Assembly (NCBI RefSeq): GCF_026672425.1
Contig: NZ_JAPPRC010000003.1
Span: 1,656,501 to 1,720,500, forward strand
Direction: 5' to 3'
Origin: Pannonibacter sp. SL95
Lineage (GTDB): Bacteria > Pseudomonadota > Alphaproteobacteria > Rhizobiales > Stappiaceae
Length of the DNA: 64,000 bases
Shown in pieces: positions 33,883 to 43,114 of this stretch. Below the pieces are notes generated by a model that did no database searches, was not told the origin of the DNA, and was given only the letters and a program-made list of their open reading frames with translations. Made by a program: the position numbers and the translations under genes. The first letter of the stretch is position 1, and each line of letters opens with the position of its first letter.

Positions 33883-34001
33883 GACGTGAAGTGCTCCGGA
33901 CGAGCTGCGGTGCAACCGCGAAACGTATTGGACGCCGTTGACCCGCCACATGAAAAGGGCGGCCCGCATGGCAGGCCGCCCGGCAGATCGCTTGACGACG
34001 G

Positions 34002-34811
34002 TTACTGGCCCATCTTGTAGTCGAGGAACCACTTCTTATCGAGCGCGGCGATGGTGCCATCGGCCTTCATTGCGGCAATGGCCGCGTTGATCGGGGCGAC
34101 CAGATCAGACCCCTTCTTGAAGATGAAGCCGAAGTCTTCGGCTCCGAGCTTTTCGCCGATGATTTTCAAAGTGCCGTTCGAGGTGGAAACATAACCGGGA
34201 CCGGCCGTGCCATCGGTGAGGACGAGGTCGACGTCGCCAGCCTTGAGCGCAGCAACACCGGCACCAAAGGTCTCGAACTTCTTGATGCGCGGGTTGGCTT
34301 CATTGCCATCCAGCACTTCATAGACGCCAACGTAGAACGGGGTCGTGCCCGGCTGTGCTGCCATCAGCAGATCCGGGTTGGCCGCAAAGCTCTTGGCATC
34401 GGTGAAACGGCTTTCGTCCGCGCGCACCAGCATGATCATTTCCGAGCGCATGTAAGGATCGGAGAAGTCGACCTTGTCCTTGCGGTCATCGCGGATGGTG
34501 ATGCCGGTCATGCCGAGATCATACTCGCCGGCCGAAACGGCCGGGATCATCGCGTCCCAGCTGGAGTTCTGGTAGCTGATCTTGGCGTTGAGACGCTTGG
34601 CGATCTCGGCCATGGCGTCATACTCCCAGCCAACAGCCTGACCGCTCTTGTCGATGAACTGCAGCGGCGGATAGGCGTTTTCCGTCACCACGACGATCTC
34701 GCGCCCCTTCAGATCGGGCAGGCCGGAGGCGTGACCCTCGGTGGCCGGAAGGGTGACAAGCGCGGCGAGAAGGCCGCTGGCAAGGCAGGCGAGTGTGGTG
34801 GCAAGACGCAT
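34002..34811 (-). CDS. Polar amino-acid ABC transporter substrate-binding protein
   Basis: The product has 269 residues. A signal peptide (LACLASGLLAALVTLPATEGHA) precedes a type-3 solute-binding fold: VVVTENAYPPLQFIDKSGQAVGWEYDAMAEIAKRLN, then WDAMIPAVSAGEYDLGMTGITI, and LKAGDVDLVLTDG near the end. YPPLQF and the DLGMTGITI strand are typical of His/Arg/Gln-binding members. The ligand is undetermined. It forms a unit with the permease downstream. Confidence 0.88.
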   Translation of the reverse strand: MRLATTLACLASGLLAALVTLPATEGHASGLPDLKGREIVVVTENAYPPLQFIDKSGQAVGWEYDAMAEIAKRLNAKISYQNSSWDAMIPAVSAGEYDLGMTGITIRDDRKDKVDFSDPYMRSEMIMLVRADESRFTDAKSFAANPDLLMAAQPGTTPFYVGVYEVLDGNEANPRIKKFETFGAGVAALKAGDVDLVLTDGTAGPGYVSTSNGTLKIIGEKLGAEDFGFIFKKGSDLVAPINAAIAAMKADGTIAALDKKWFLDYKMGQ

Positions 34812-34924
34812 GATGTTTGGACGCTCCCGTGAGGTTCGGAACTCCTGCAACTGTTAGCGGGCTGAGGAGTGCACCGCAAGCCGGGGACTGCGGTGGAGCG
34901 CCGCAAATCCCCGTACAGGCAAAC

Positions 34925-36193
34925 TTATCCGGCCTTCACATAGACCATCTGGCGCACGTCGATGTTGCCGGCCCGGAAGCCCGCTTCGCAGTAATGGAAG
35001 TAAAACTCCCAGAGCCGCTTGAAGCGCTCGTCAAAGCCGAGCGGAGAGATGCGCGGCCAGGCCTCCCGGAAACGGTCACGCCACTCGGCGAGGGTCCGGG
35101 CATAGTCTTCGCCGAAGATCTTCTGCGCCTTGAGGCTGAGGCCGGTCTTGCCGCCGATTTCGGTCAGCTTGCCGGGAGGCGGAAGCATGCCACCTGGGAA
35201 GATGTACCGCTGGATGAAGTCCGGCCGCCGGGCATAGTCGGCAAACATCCGGTCCTGAATGGTGATAATCTGCAGTCCGGCCATGCCGCCGGGCTTCAGG
35301 CAGGTTGCCACCTTCTCGAAATAGGTCGGCCAGTATTCGCGGCCAACCGCCTCGAACATCTCGATCGAGGCAATGCGGTCATAGACGCCGCGCTCGTCGC
35401 GGTAATCCTGGAATGCAACCTCGACCTTCTCGTTGAGGCCCGCCTTGAACATCCGCTCGCGGGCATAGTCGAACTGCTCGCGCGAGATGGTGAGGGCCTT
35501 CACATGGGCGCCAACCTCGCGTGCGGCATACTCGGCAAAACCGCCCCAGCCGCAGCCGATCTCGAGCACCTTGTGCCCGGGCCGGATGTCGGCAGCTTCT
35601 GCCAGTGCCTTGTATTTCTGCGCCTGCGCTTCCTCGAGCGTCGCCGCACGGCCTTCATAGAGGCCTGACGAATAGGTCATCGAGGGATCGAGCCACTCCC
35701 GGTAGAAGGCATTGCCCAGGTCGTAATGCGCCGAGATGTTGCGCTGCGAGCCCTTGCGCGTGTTGCGGTTGAACCAGTGCCGGACGGTGACCGCGAGGCG
35801 GAAGAGCGGGCTTCCCTGCAGCTTGCGCACGGTCGCGTCCCGGTTGACGCAGAACAGTTCGAGGAAAGTGGTGACGTCCGGGCTCGACCAGTAGCCGAGC
35901 ATGAAAGCCTCGCCGACGCCAACATCGCCGCCTTCGACGGCCATCCGGACAAAGCGCCAGTCATGCACGGTCAGGGTGCCATCCGGCCCCGGATGCTTGC
36001 CTTCGATCAGGAAGCAGCGGCCGTCCGGCGTGGTGATGGTCAGGCGGCCATATTCGAGGGCCAGCACGATGCGCATGCCCATGCGGACGAAACGGGGCAG
36101 GCCGGCCAGAACCTCTCGCGCATTGTCGGGCGTGACACGAACTGCGTGTGGAAGCGCCGTGGCGGCAAAGGGGGGCTTGGCAACATAGGTCAT
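34925..36193 (-). CDS. cfa: Cyclopropane-fatty-acyl-phospholipid synthase
   Basis: The product has 422 residues. NISAHYDLGNAFYREWLDPSMTYSSGLY and VLEIGCGWGGFAEYAA (SAM site) are characteristic, followed by EMFEAVGREYWPTYF and FIQRYIFPGGMLP. It methylenates unsaturated acyl chains in membrane phospholipid using SAM. The ATG at 36193 follows TGGAGG; an overlapping ATG at 36205 lacks a ribosome-binding site. It is third in the FAD oxidase-DUF1365-cfa operon, whose RpoE-type promoter puts it in the singlet-oxygen response, as in Rhodobacter. Confidence 0.93.
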   Translation of the reverse strand: MTYVAKPPFAATALPHAVRVTPDNAREVLAGLPRFVRMGMRIVLALEYGRLTITTPDGRCFLIEGKHPGPDGTLTVHDWRFVRMAVEGGDVGVGEAFMLGYWSSPDVTTFLELFCVNRDATVRKLQGSPLFRLAVTVRHWFNRNTRKGSQRNISAHYDLGNAFYREWLDPSMTYSSGLYEGRAATLEEAQAQKYKALAEAADIRPGHKVLEIGCGWGGFAEYAAREVGAHVKALTISREQFDYARERMFKAGLNEKVEVAFQDYRDERGVYDRIASIEMFEAVGREYWPTYFEKVATCLKPGGMAGLQIITIQDRMFADYARRPDFIQRYIFPGGMLPPPGKLTEIGGKTGLSLKAQKIFGEDYARTLAEWRDRFREAWPRISPLGFDERFKRLWEFYFHYCEAGFRAGNIDVRQMVYVKAG

Positions 36194-36204
36194 CGGAACC
36201 TCCA

Positions 36205-37077
36205 TCAGGCATGCCCGAAGGGTTCGGGGCGGGAAACAGCAGGTGAAACAGGCCCAGGCTTTGCGCTTGACGCCGGGCTGGCGTCTTGCGGGCGGGGGCG
36301 GGAATGAAAACGAATGCCCTTAAGCCACAGCTTCAGGGCCTCATAGTGAATGCCAGCGATGACCTTCAGCGTCATCAGCGGAAAACGCAGGCAGGCGCTG
36401 GCGATTGCCGCGCTGGTCGCTGGCTGTCCGTCTCCCGTGAAGGTGGCCGACAGGATCGGTCCCTCGGGATCTGTCTCGAGGATCCGGATCCGGACAGCGC
36501 GGCCGGGAGGCAGCAGGCGAAAATGATAATGCTGCTGCATGTCGAGGAAGGGAGAGACGTAGAAGCTCTTCACCTGATCCTGCCGCAGGCCAGCCGGGCT
36601 GAGTTGGCCCTCGCGCACCGGCGCGACATACGTGTGAAGGTCGCCGAAGGTGTTGCGCACTTCGTAGACGACCGCTGACAGCTCACCATCCGCGTCATAG
36701 GCGTAATAGACCGCGAGCGGATTGAACACATAGCCGAGGAGACGTGGATAGGCGAGCAGCAGCACGCGGGATGGGCGCGCAAGTCCTGCTTCGGCCAGAA
36801 GCTTGTCGACATGACGGCGCAGGGACGATCCGTCACGCGGACCATGATCGCGCTCGTGGAAGGACAACAGGTTGAACCGGCCGACCGAAAACAGCGTTGA
36901 CGAGCCGCCAGCCGCTGCCAGCTGGTCAAGATCAATCAGCATGGAGAAGACGGAATAGCTGAAGCGATGCGGCACCGGCTTTATGCGGGCGTGCATGACC
37001 TTACCGGTGTAGAGCGTCACCGGAGCGAGGGGGGGCGGACCGTTATCCACCCGCAAGGTCTCGGACTTCTCTGCCAT
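36205..37077 (-). CDS. DUF1365 family protein
   Basis: The product has 290 residues. TLYTGKVMHARIKPVPHRFSY near the N terminus, FNPLAVYYAYDADG, YEVRNTFGDLH and KSFYVSPFLDMQQHYHF are the DUF1365 signatures. The family is found almost always beside cyclopropane synthase and FAD amine-oxidase-like genes, suggesting a shared role in altering membrane lipids. It follows the FAD oxidase by 15 bp. The C-terminal 35 residues are Pro/Ser-rich and probably disordered. Confidence 0.88.
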   Translation of the reverse strand: MAEKSETLRVDNGPPPLAPVTLYTGKVMHARIKPVPHRFSYSVFSMLIDLDQLAAAGGSSTLFSVGRFNLLSFHERDHGPRDGSSLRRHVDKLLAEAGLARPSRVLLLAYPRLLGYVFNPLAVYYAYDADGELSAVVYEVRNTFGDLHTYVAPVREGQLSPAGLRQDQVKSFYVSPFLDMQQHYHFRLLPPGRAVRIRILETDPEGPILSATFTGDGQPATSAAIASACLRFPLMTLKVIAGIHYEALKLWLKGIRFHSRPRPQDASPASSAKPGPVSPAVSRPEPFGHA

Positions 37078-37092
37078 GGCGCAGTGCCCGCC

Positions 37093-38418
37093 TTATTCCG
37101 CGGCCTCGGCCACCGACGCCGGCAGCCCGTTCCGATCAGATCCAAGGGTGCCTGCAACCGTGTTCCAAGGCAAGGCCGCACCCAGTGCGCGGGCAACCTT
37201 GAGACCGGACACCAGTCCATCCTCATGGAATCCATGGCCCTGCCACGCGCCGCAGAACCAAGTGTTTGCCTTGCCCTGAATGGTTCCGATGTCCTTCTGC
37301 GCTGCGAGGGCAGCGCCGTTGAACTGCGGGTGATCATAGGTGAAACGGGCAAAGGTCAGGTCGTCGCGCGGCGCCTGCGGCGGATTGAGCGTCACGAACA
37401 GCGGGCGGTTCATGTCGAGATTCTGCAGCCGGTTCATCCAGTAGCTGACGCTGACGTCCGTGCCTGCCGTAGCATCGGTGCGCGCCATGTAGTTCCACGA
37501 GGCCCAGACCCGCCGGCGCTTCGGCATCAGATCGAGATCGCGGTGGAGATAGACGGCATTCGGGCGGTAGCGGATCGCCCCGAGGATCCGCCGCTCATCG
37601 TCGGTCGGGTCTTCCAGCATGGCCAGCGTCTGGTCGGTGTGGCTGGCGAGGATGACATGATCGAACACGTCCGTGTGGCCCGAAGCGTCACGGACGTGGA
37701 CCTTGCCATCGGCGCGGCGGATGCCAGCGACCGGCGTGCCGAGCCGGACATTGCCCTTCAACGGATCGATGAGGCGCTGGACATAGTTACGGCTGCCGCC
37801 GGACACCGTGCGCCAGATCGGACGGTCGAAGTTGATCAGCCGGTGGTTTTCGAAGAACGAAATGAAGGATTCCGCCGGGAAGGACAGCATCTCGCTTGGC
37901 GGGGTCGACCAGATCGCAGCGCCCATCGGCACGAGATAGTCGTCGATGAAGGCCCTAGAGAACTTGCGCAGGGCCATGTAGTCGCCCAGCGACAGGCCGC
38001 TGACGAGACCAGCTGCCCGGTCCCTGGTGCAGATCCTGTTGAAGCGGAGAATCTCGCGCAGCATCCAGAGGAAGCGCGGCGAGGCAAGGTTGGAGCGCTG
38101 GGCGAAGATCGTGTCGAGGTTGGTGCCGGCCCATTCGCGGGCTCCGCCATCAACCGACAGGGCAAAGCTCATGTCACTGGCTTCGGTCTTGACGCCGAGA
38201 TGCGCGAACAGGGCAGTGAGGTTCGGATAGTTCAGCTCATTGTAAACAATGAACCCCGTGTCCACTGCCATCGGCAGGCCGTCATAGTCGATATCGACTG
38301 TCGCGCTGTGTCCGCCGGGCCGGAGCCGCTTTTCATAAAGGACCACGTCGTGCTGGTCGCACAGGGCGTAGGCGGCGCTGTTGCCGGAGATACCGGAGCC
38401 GATGATCGCAATGCGCAT
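37093..38418 (-). CDS. FAD-dependent amine-oxidase-like oxidoreductase
   Basis: The product has 441 residues. The N-terminal Rossmann motif IAIIGSGISGNSAAY and the RPGGHSATVDIDYDG loop are the FAD site; a C-terminal CGAWQGHGFHEDGLVSG is the second FAD contact typical of this group. No catalytic substrate can be read. It is first in the operon with DUF1365 and cfa, 73 bp downstream of a TGATCC-N18-TAAGAT promoter. By analogy with Rhodobacter it acts in oxidative or desaturating modification of membrane fatty acids. Confidence 0.87.
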   Translation of the reverse strand: MRIAIIGSGISGNSAAYALCDQHDVVLYEKRLRPGGHSATVDIDYDGLPMAVDTGFIVYNELNYPNLTALFAHLGVKTEASDMSFALSVDGGAREWAGTNLDTIFAQRSNLASPRFLWMLREILRFNRICTRDRAAGLVSGLSLGDYMALRKFSRAFIDDYLVPMGAAIWSTPPSEMLSFPAESFISFFENHRLINFDRPIWRTVSGGSRNYVQRLIDPLKGNVRLGTPVAGIRRADGKVHVRDASGHTDVFDHVILASHTDQTLAMLEDPTDDERRILGAIRYRPNAVYLHRDLDLMPKRRRVWASWNYMARTDATAGTDVSVSYWMNRLQNLDMNRPLFVTLNPPQAPRDDLTFARFTYDHPQFNGAALAAQKDIGTIQGKANTWFCGAWQGHGFHEDGLVSGLKVARALGAALPWNTVAGTLGSDRNGLPASVAEAAE

Positions 38419-38490
38419 ATAGGGTCCTTCTGAGCGGGCCGAACGAGCCCGGCCTGCGGGATGCGGCGGGGAATGTCCTTGCGTTTTCGG

Positions 38491-38520
38491 ATCTTACGCG
38501 CCTCGGTTGGCGCCGGATCA
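38491..38520 (-). promoter_or_regulatory. ECF11/RpoE-type promoter of the FAD oxidase-DUF1365-cfa operon
   Basis: Read on the minus strand: TGATCC (38520-38515), exactly 18 bp, TAAGAT (38496-38491). This is the Rhodobacter RpoE consensus without mismatch in the core positions. Confidence 0.75.
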
Positions 38521-38629
38521 GGCGGGGCAGCAGTTTTGTCGAGGGGCATTCCACCGACACCAAGAAGGCCGCAGCCAAGGCTGGCTGCGGCCACTTCAAG
38601 CGGAGCAGGGGGCGGGAGGACAGACAGGA

Positions 38630-39217
38630 TCAGGCTTGCAGCGTCTCGACCAGCCACGACCAGGCTGTCCGCACGGTTTCTGCAGCACCAGTGAACAAAG
38701 ACACCAGCGTTGCCCAGATGGCCTCGCCAACCCTCGCGACTTCGATCAGCCTGGGCTGGCGGTCGCGCGGGGTTTCCTCGATGAACTCAACGGTGGATTT
38801 GTCGCCCTGATCGTCGACCACCCGGCGTGTCACGAGGATAGACGTCTCGCTGGGCACGCGCGACGTGTCGACCTTTGCAGTCTGCGTGTCTGACGTAAGG
38901 GCGGTGACCATGATCGCACGTCCATCCGGCAGCAGATGCGTCTCGTTCTGCCCGATCTCGGCGTTGTAGATCACCTCGCCCTCGGCATCGATCAGTTCGA
39001 CCCAGATGGCTGAGCGTCCATCCAGTTCGACCTCACCAACCCAGATGGAGAGATCCTCGCCCGCCTCGGCCACAGGAGCGGCGCTTGCGACGGTAACCGC
39101 CAGGTTGTCATCCGGCAGCATATGGCGCTCTTCGACAAGCCCCGCGCAAGCCGGGCCTGCCATGATCAAAAGCATTGCTGTTGCCGCGAGAGCGGCGATT
39201 CTGCGACGACCAGTCAT
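38630..39217 (-). CDS. Exported hypothetical protein
   Basis: The product has 195 residues, starting MTGRRRIAALAATAML behind GGGAGG. A signal peptide ends near PACAG. The mature part is beta-rich and acidic (SIWVGEVELDGRSAIWVELIDAEGEVIYN), with an amphipathic C-terminal helix (VRTAWSWLVETLQA) that could bind membrane. I do not recognise the family. It is upstream of the FAD oxidase operon in the same direction, but the RpoE-type promoter lies between them, so it is probably not co-regulated. Confidence 0.6.
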   Translation of the reverse strand: MTGRRRIAALAATAMLLIMAGPACAGLVEERHMLPDDNLAVTVASAAPVAEAGEDLSIWVGEVELDGRSAIWVELIDAEGEVIYNAEIGQNETHLLPDGRAIMVTALTSDTQTAKVDTSRVPSETSILVTRRVVDDQGDKSTVEFIEETPRDRQPRLIEVARVGEAIWATLVSLFTGAAETVRTAWSWLVETLQA

Positions 39218-39963
39218 TTGTGCCTCCCACGGCATGACATTCACGTCTGACTTGCCGGTGGGCAGCTGGTTGCAGCTTGATCAGCTGCCGAGCCTCATTT
39301 TGGGCTCTCTGCCTCGTTGTTGTCCGGCGGAGACCATCATTACACCAAAGTTCCTAAGAAACCTGTAGCGGACATCACATTTTGTCCGCCTGATGCTTAA
39401 AGTTTTAACCATTTTTATTCAGCGCATCCCTGCGCGAATCTAAAATTCAGGAAGAAAACCATGATCTTCCCTTGCGTATCGGTACAATTCGCAGGCAGTG
39501 CCGCCACCGCTTCATTCTTTCGTGAACGCGGGGCGCCTCGAAACATCAACGCCGTGGATCGCCAAAGGTTCCAGAGACGAGGTCGGACTGGGAAGGTTCG
39601 TGGGTTTTTGAGGCGATTGGCAGGCTGGTTTCGGTTGCCTCGCCCCTCTGGAAGGGGCGCGCATGGTGTCCCGGCGCGGGATTTCTGGCGGAAACGGGCA
39701 AAAAGAATTCGGAAACTCGAAATTAGAATAATGACAGCCTGCGGCGTTTTACACTATGTGTTGGATCGGACGCATGCGGTAACCAATGTGGCGAGATAGG
39801 CGCGCAAGGGCTTGCACGCGCAGGCACGGCCCGGATCGCGGCGCAGACCGCACCAGGATGATGGTCAGCGGTTTGATCGAAATCATGGTGCGGGGCTGAC
39901 AAGTGTCGGTAATTGGGCACAGGACGGCAGTACCCGCAGTGGTGAATGAGAGGGATTGAGGGC
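39218..39963. other. Intergenic stretch, no supported gene
   Basis: About 750 bp between divergent genes, with lower GC around 39390-39450 and 39710-39760. GCGGACA (39369-39375) can pair with TGTCCGC just downstream. One 112-codon plus-strand frame (39461-39799) is arginine-rich and unconvincing. It probably carries the hemA promoter; I see no clear consensus match. Confidence 0.4.
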
Positions 39964-41181
39964 ATGAACTTCGACAGCTTCTTCGCGCAAGCGCTGGATG
40001 GCTTGCGGGAGGCCGGTAACTACCGGGTGTTCGCCGATCTCGAACGCCATTCCGGCAACTTCCCGCGTGCGACTCGCTACCGCGCGGATGGCTCGTCGCA
40101 TGATGTGACGGTCTGGTGTTCGAACGATTATCTCGGCATGGGCCAGCATCCCGATGTGGTCGCTGCCATGAAGGAGGCGATCGACCGCTGCGGCGCCGGT
40201 GCTGGTGGCACCCGCAACATTTCCGGCACCAACCATTCGCATGTCGCGCTGGAGCGTGAGCTCGCCGACCTGCATGGCAAGGACAGCGCCCTGATCTTCA
40301 CCTCGGGCTATGTGTCGAACTGGGCTGCCCTCGGCACCCTCGCGGCCCAGATCCCGGGCTGCATCGTCTACTCGGACGCGCTCAACCATGCCTCGATGAT
40401 CGAGGGCATCCGTCACAGCCGCGCTGACAAGCGCGTGTTCAAGCACAACAGCCCCGAGCATCTCGACCGTCTTCTGTCGGCCGATGACCCGTCACGCCCC
40501 AAGCTGGTCGCCTTTGAAAGCGTCTATTCGATGGACGGCGACATTGCCCCGATCGCCGAGATCTGTGATGTGGCCGAAAAGCACGGCGCACTGACCTATC
40601 TCGATGAAGTCCATGCTGTCGGCCTCTATGGTCCGCGCGGCGGCGGTATTGCCGAGCGCGAAGGCCTGATGCACCGGATCGATGTCATCGAAGGCACGCT
40701 CGGCAAGGCCTTTGGTGTCATGGGCGGCTACATCACCGGCTCGAAGGACCTGTGCGATTTCGTCCGCTCCTTTGCCTCTGGCTTCATCTTCACCACCGCG
40801 CTGCCGCCGGCACTTGCCGCCGGTGCCACGGCGGCGATCCGCCATCTCAAGGCCAGCTCGCTCGAGCGCCAGCAGCACCAGGATCGTGTCGCCCGCGTGC
40901 GCAGCCTTCTGGACCGCCGCGGCATCCCGCACATGGACAACCCGAGCCACATCGTGCCGGTGATGGTCGGCAACGCCGCCAAGTGCAAGTGGATCTCGGA
41001 CATCCTGCTGGACAACTACGGCATCTATGTTCAGCCGATCAATTATCCGACCGTCCCCAAGGGCACGGAGCGGCTGCGCATCACGCCGACGCCGTTCCAT
41101 AGCGATGCGGACATCGATCATCTGGTCGGTGCGCTGAACGACCTGTGGTCCCGCTGCGCCCTGGCCCGCGCCGTCGCCTGA
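39964..41181 (+). CDS. hemA: 5-aminolevulinate synthase
   Basis: The product has 405 residues. [43 protein letters not shown] and the PLP lysine in [15 protein letters not shown] are all ALAS-specific. It condenses glycine and succinyl-CoA to 5-aminolevulinate, the C4 route of haem synthesis, and this marks the host as alphaproteobacterial. It is monocistronic, ending at a strong terminator. The ATG at 39964 gives the usual MNFDSFF start. Confidence 0.96.
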   Translation: MNFDSFFAQALDGLREAGNYRVFADLERHSGNFPRATRYRADGSSHDVTVWCSNDYLGMGQHPDVVAAMKEAIDRCGAGAGGTRNISGTNHSHVALERELADLHGKDSALIFTSGYVSNWAALGTLAAQIPGCIVYSDALNHASMIEGIRHSRADKRVFKHNSPEHLDRLLSADDPSRPKLVAFESVYSMDGDIAPIAEICDVAEKHGALTYLDEVHAVGLYGPRGGGIAEREGLMHRIDVIEGTLGKAFGVMGGYITGSKDLCDFVRSFASGFIFTTALPPALAAGATAAIRHLKASSLERQQHQDRVARVRSLLDRRGIPHMDNPSHIVPVMVGNAAKCKWISDILLDNYGIYVQPINYPTVPKGTERLRITPTPFHSDADIDHLVGALNDLWSRCALARAVA

Positions 41182-41207
41182 CCTGATCATATGCTGTGAA
41201 ATGAAAG

Positions 41208-41232
41208 CGCCGCCCTGAGGGCGGCGTTTTTT
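41208..41232 (+). terminator. Rho-independent terminator of hemA
   Basis: CGCCGCCC (41208-41215) pairs with GGGCGGCG (41219-41226) around TGA, then six T. Confidence 0.9.
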
Positions 41233-41245
41233 GTTTGTGCTCGAC

Positions 41246-41423
41246 CGTCATCCCGGCCCAGCTGAGCGCAGCGAAGCGCCGAGCCGGGATCCAGAAGTCA
41301 GCCGCGCGAAGCGCGCCAGTACGCATCTGGGTCTGGCGAGTTATGGTGCTCGCTTACGCTCGCGCTGATGTGCTGGATTCCGGATCTGCGGTTCGCTTTG
41401 CGCTCACCTTGTCCGGAATGACG
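41246..41423. repeat. Dispersed palindromic repeat (178 bp)
   Basis: Ends CGTCATCCCGG and CCGGAATGACG are near-perfect inverses and match those of the element at 21233-21362. The interior differs and holds further small inverted segments (GCCGCGCGAAGCGCGC). It lies directly after the hemA terminator. Confidence 0.65.
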
Positions 41424-41448
41424 AACTCGAGTTGAAGTTTCTTTCCCA

Positions 41449-42249
41449 TCAAGCCCAGACCTGATCCGGGTCGGGCAGGGGAATCGCGTCGAGCAGGGCA
41501 CGGGTGTAGTCGGCCTTCGGGGCTGCGAAGACGTCTGCTGTCGCTGCGTTCTCGACGATTTCGCCCTTGTAGAGCACCAGCACCCGGCTGCAGAGCCTGC
41601 GGATCACCGACAGGTCATGGCTGATGAAGGCGAGGGTAAGTCCGAGATCGCGCACCAGCTCATCAAGCAGGTTCAGCACCTGCGCCTGCGATGAGACATC
41701 GAGGCCTGAGACGATTTCATCGGCCAGAATGAATTCCGGCTTCAGTGCAATTGCCCGGGCAATGCCGACCCGCTGGCGCTGGCCTCCGGACAGTTCATGC
41801 GGATAGCGGTCAGCAAAGCTGCGCGGCAGGCCGACCTGCTCCAGTGCCAGGATGGCGGCGCGATCCGGCTGGTGGGCACCATGCAGGCGCAGCGGCGCGC
41901 TGATCAGCTGCCCCACCTTGTGGCGTGGGTTCAGCGAAGACATCGGATCCTGGAAGATCATCTGGAAGCGTCGCCGCAACGGTCTGAGCTGGCTGGCATC
42001 CAGATGCGTGATGTCCACGCCGTCAAAGCGGATCTGTCCGCCGGTCGGCTCGAGCAGGCGCACAAGACAGCGTCCGAGCGTCGACTTGCCGGATCCTGAT
42101 CCGCCGACGATGCCAAGGATCTCCCCGCGGCCGATGGAGAAACTGAGTCCCTTCAGGATCTCGGTTCGGGGCGCTGCCCCCAGGAAGGGCTTGCGCGTCA
42201 TGTCCGGCAAGGCAAGCCGCACGTCTGTCAGTTCATAAAGATCAGCCAT
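41449..42249 (-). CDS. Peptide-type ABC importer ATP-binding protein (OppF/DppF-like)
   Basis: The product has 266 residues. Walker A GGSGSGKST, signature LSGGQRQR, Walker B ILADEIVSGLD (Ile-Val where most have Pro-Thr) and ISHDL are present. The QDPMSSLNPRH and C-terminal YTRALLDAIP are hallmarks of the oligopeptide/dipeptide class. It is last in the six-gene leftward operon and overlaps the other ATPase gene by 8 bp. Confidence 0.88.
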   Translation of the reverse strand: MADLYELTDVRLALPDMTRKPFLGAAPRTEILKGLSFSIGRGEILGIVGGSGSGKSTLGRCLVRLLEPTGGQIRFDGVDITHLDASQLRPLRRRFQMIFQDPMSSLNPRHKVGQLISAPLRLHGAHQPDRAAILALEQVGLPRSFADRYPHELSGGQRQRVGIARAIALKPEFILADEIVSGLDVSSQAQVLNLLDELVRDLGLTLAFISHDLSVIRRLCSRVLVLYKGEIVENAATADVFAAPKADYTRALLDAIPLPDPDQVWA

Positions 42250-43114
42250 GGGACCATGTCCTGTCTGCGGCCGCGACTTCCTGCCGAACGGCCTCGATGA
42301 CGGCGTCGGGCACCGGGGTCAGGCTGCCGTCCGGGTCGGTGTATTTCGGGCTTGCGGCCAGCAAGGCCCGCGAATAGGCGTGACCGGGGGCTGCGAAGAA
42401 GGAGCGCACGTCGCTGTCCTCCACCACCATGCCGCCATAGAGCACGCTCAGCGTCTGGCAGACCTTTGACACCACGCCGAGGTCATGGGTGACGAACAGC
42501 AGCGCCGTTCCATGCCGGCGCTGCATCTCGCCGATCAGCTTCAGGATCTGCTTCTGCACGGTCACGTCCAGCGCCGTCGTCGGCTCGTCGGCGACGATCA
42601 GCTTCGGTTCGGCGGCAAAGGCGGAGGCGATCAGGATGCGCTGGCGCATGCCGCCGGAAAGCTCATGCGGATAGGAGCGCAGCACCCGTTCAGGCTCGGC
42701 GATATGGACCTCGCCCAGCAGCTCCAGCGCCCGGTCTTCGGCGCGTTTGCGGTCCCAGCCGAGGATGTCCACCAGCCGATCCGTGATCTGCGGTGCGATG
42801 CGGCGTGATGGATTGAGCGCGGTGAGCGGATCCTGCGGAATGAGGGCGCAACTTGCCCCGATCTTCCGCCGGCGTTCGCGCGGGGAGAGGGACTGAAGAT
42901 CCACCCCGTCCAGCACGATCGAGCCGGCCACGATCTCGACCGAACGCGGCAGGATGCCGAGGATGGCTTTGCCGATCATCGACTTGCCAGCGCCGCTCTC
43001 GCCCACGAGGCCGCGCACTTCTCCAGCCGCCACGGACAGCGAGACCTTGCGCAACAGCCGATGGTCCGTGCCTTTCAGCCGCGCCGAAAGGCCCTCAAGT
43101 GTCAGAAAGCTCAT
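42242..43114 (-). CDS. Peptide-type ABC importer ATP-binding protein (OppD/DppD-like)
   Basis: The product has 290 residues, starting MSFLTLEGLSARLKG at the ATG overlapping the upstream permease stop (ATGA). Walker A GESGAGKS, QDPLTALNP, signature LSGGMRQR and Walker B IVADEPTTALD are intact. A C-terminal KYTDPDGSLTPVPDAV replaces the usual oligopeptide-binding zinc-like Cys region. It partners the downstream OppF-like ATPase. Confidence 0.88.
   Translation of the reverse strand: MSFLTLEGLSARLKGTDHRLLRKVSLSVAAGEVRGLVGESGAGKSMIGKAILGILPRSVEIVAGSIVLDGVDLQSLSPRERRRKIGASCALIPQDPLTALNPSRRIAPQITDRLVDILGWDRKRAEDRALELLGEVHIAEPERVLRSYPHELSGGMRQRILIASAFAAEPKLIVADEPTTALDVTVQKQILKLIGEMQRRHGTALLFVTHDLGVVSKVCQTLSVLYGGMVVEDSDVRSFFAAPGHAYSRALLAASPKYTDPDGSLTPVPDAVIEAVRQEVAAADRTWSHG

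Noticed and set aside
39461-39799. 112-codon frame in the hemA upstream region
   Set aside because: Arginine-rich composition, no ribosome-binding site and no recognisable domain.
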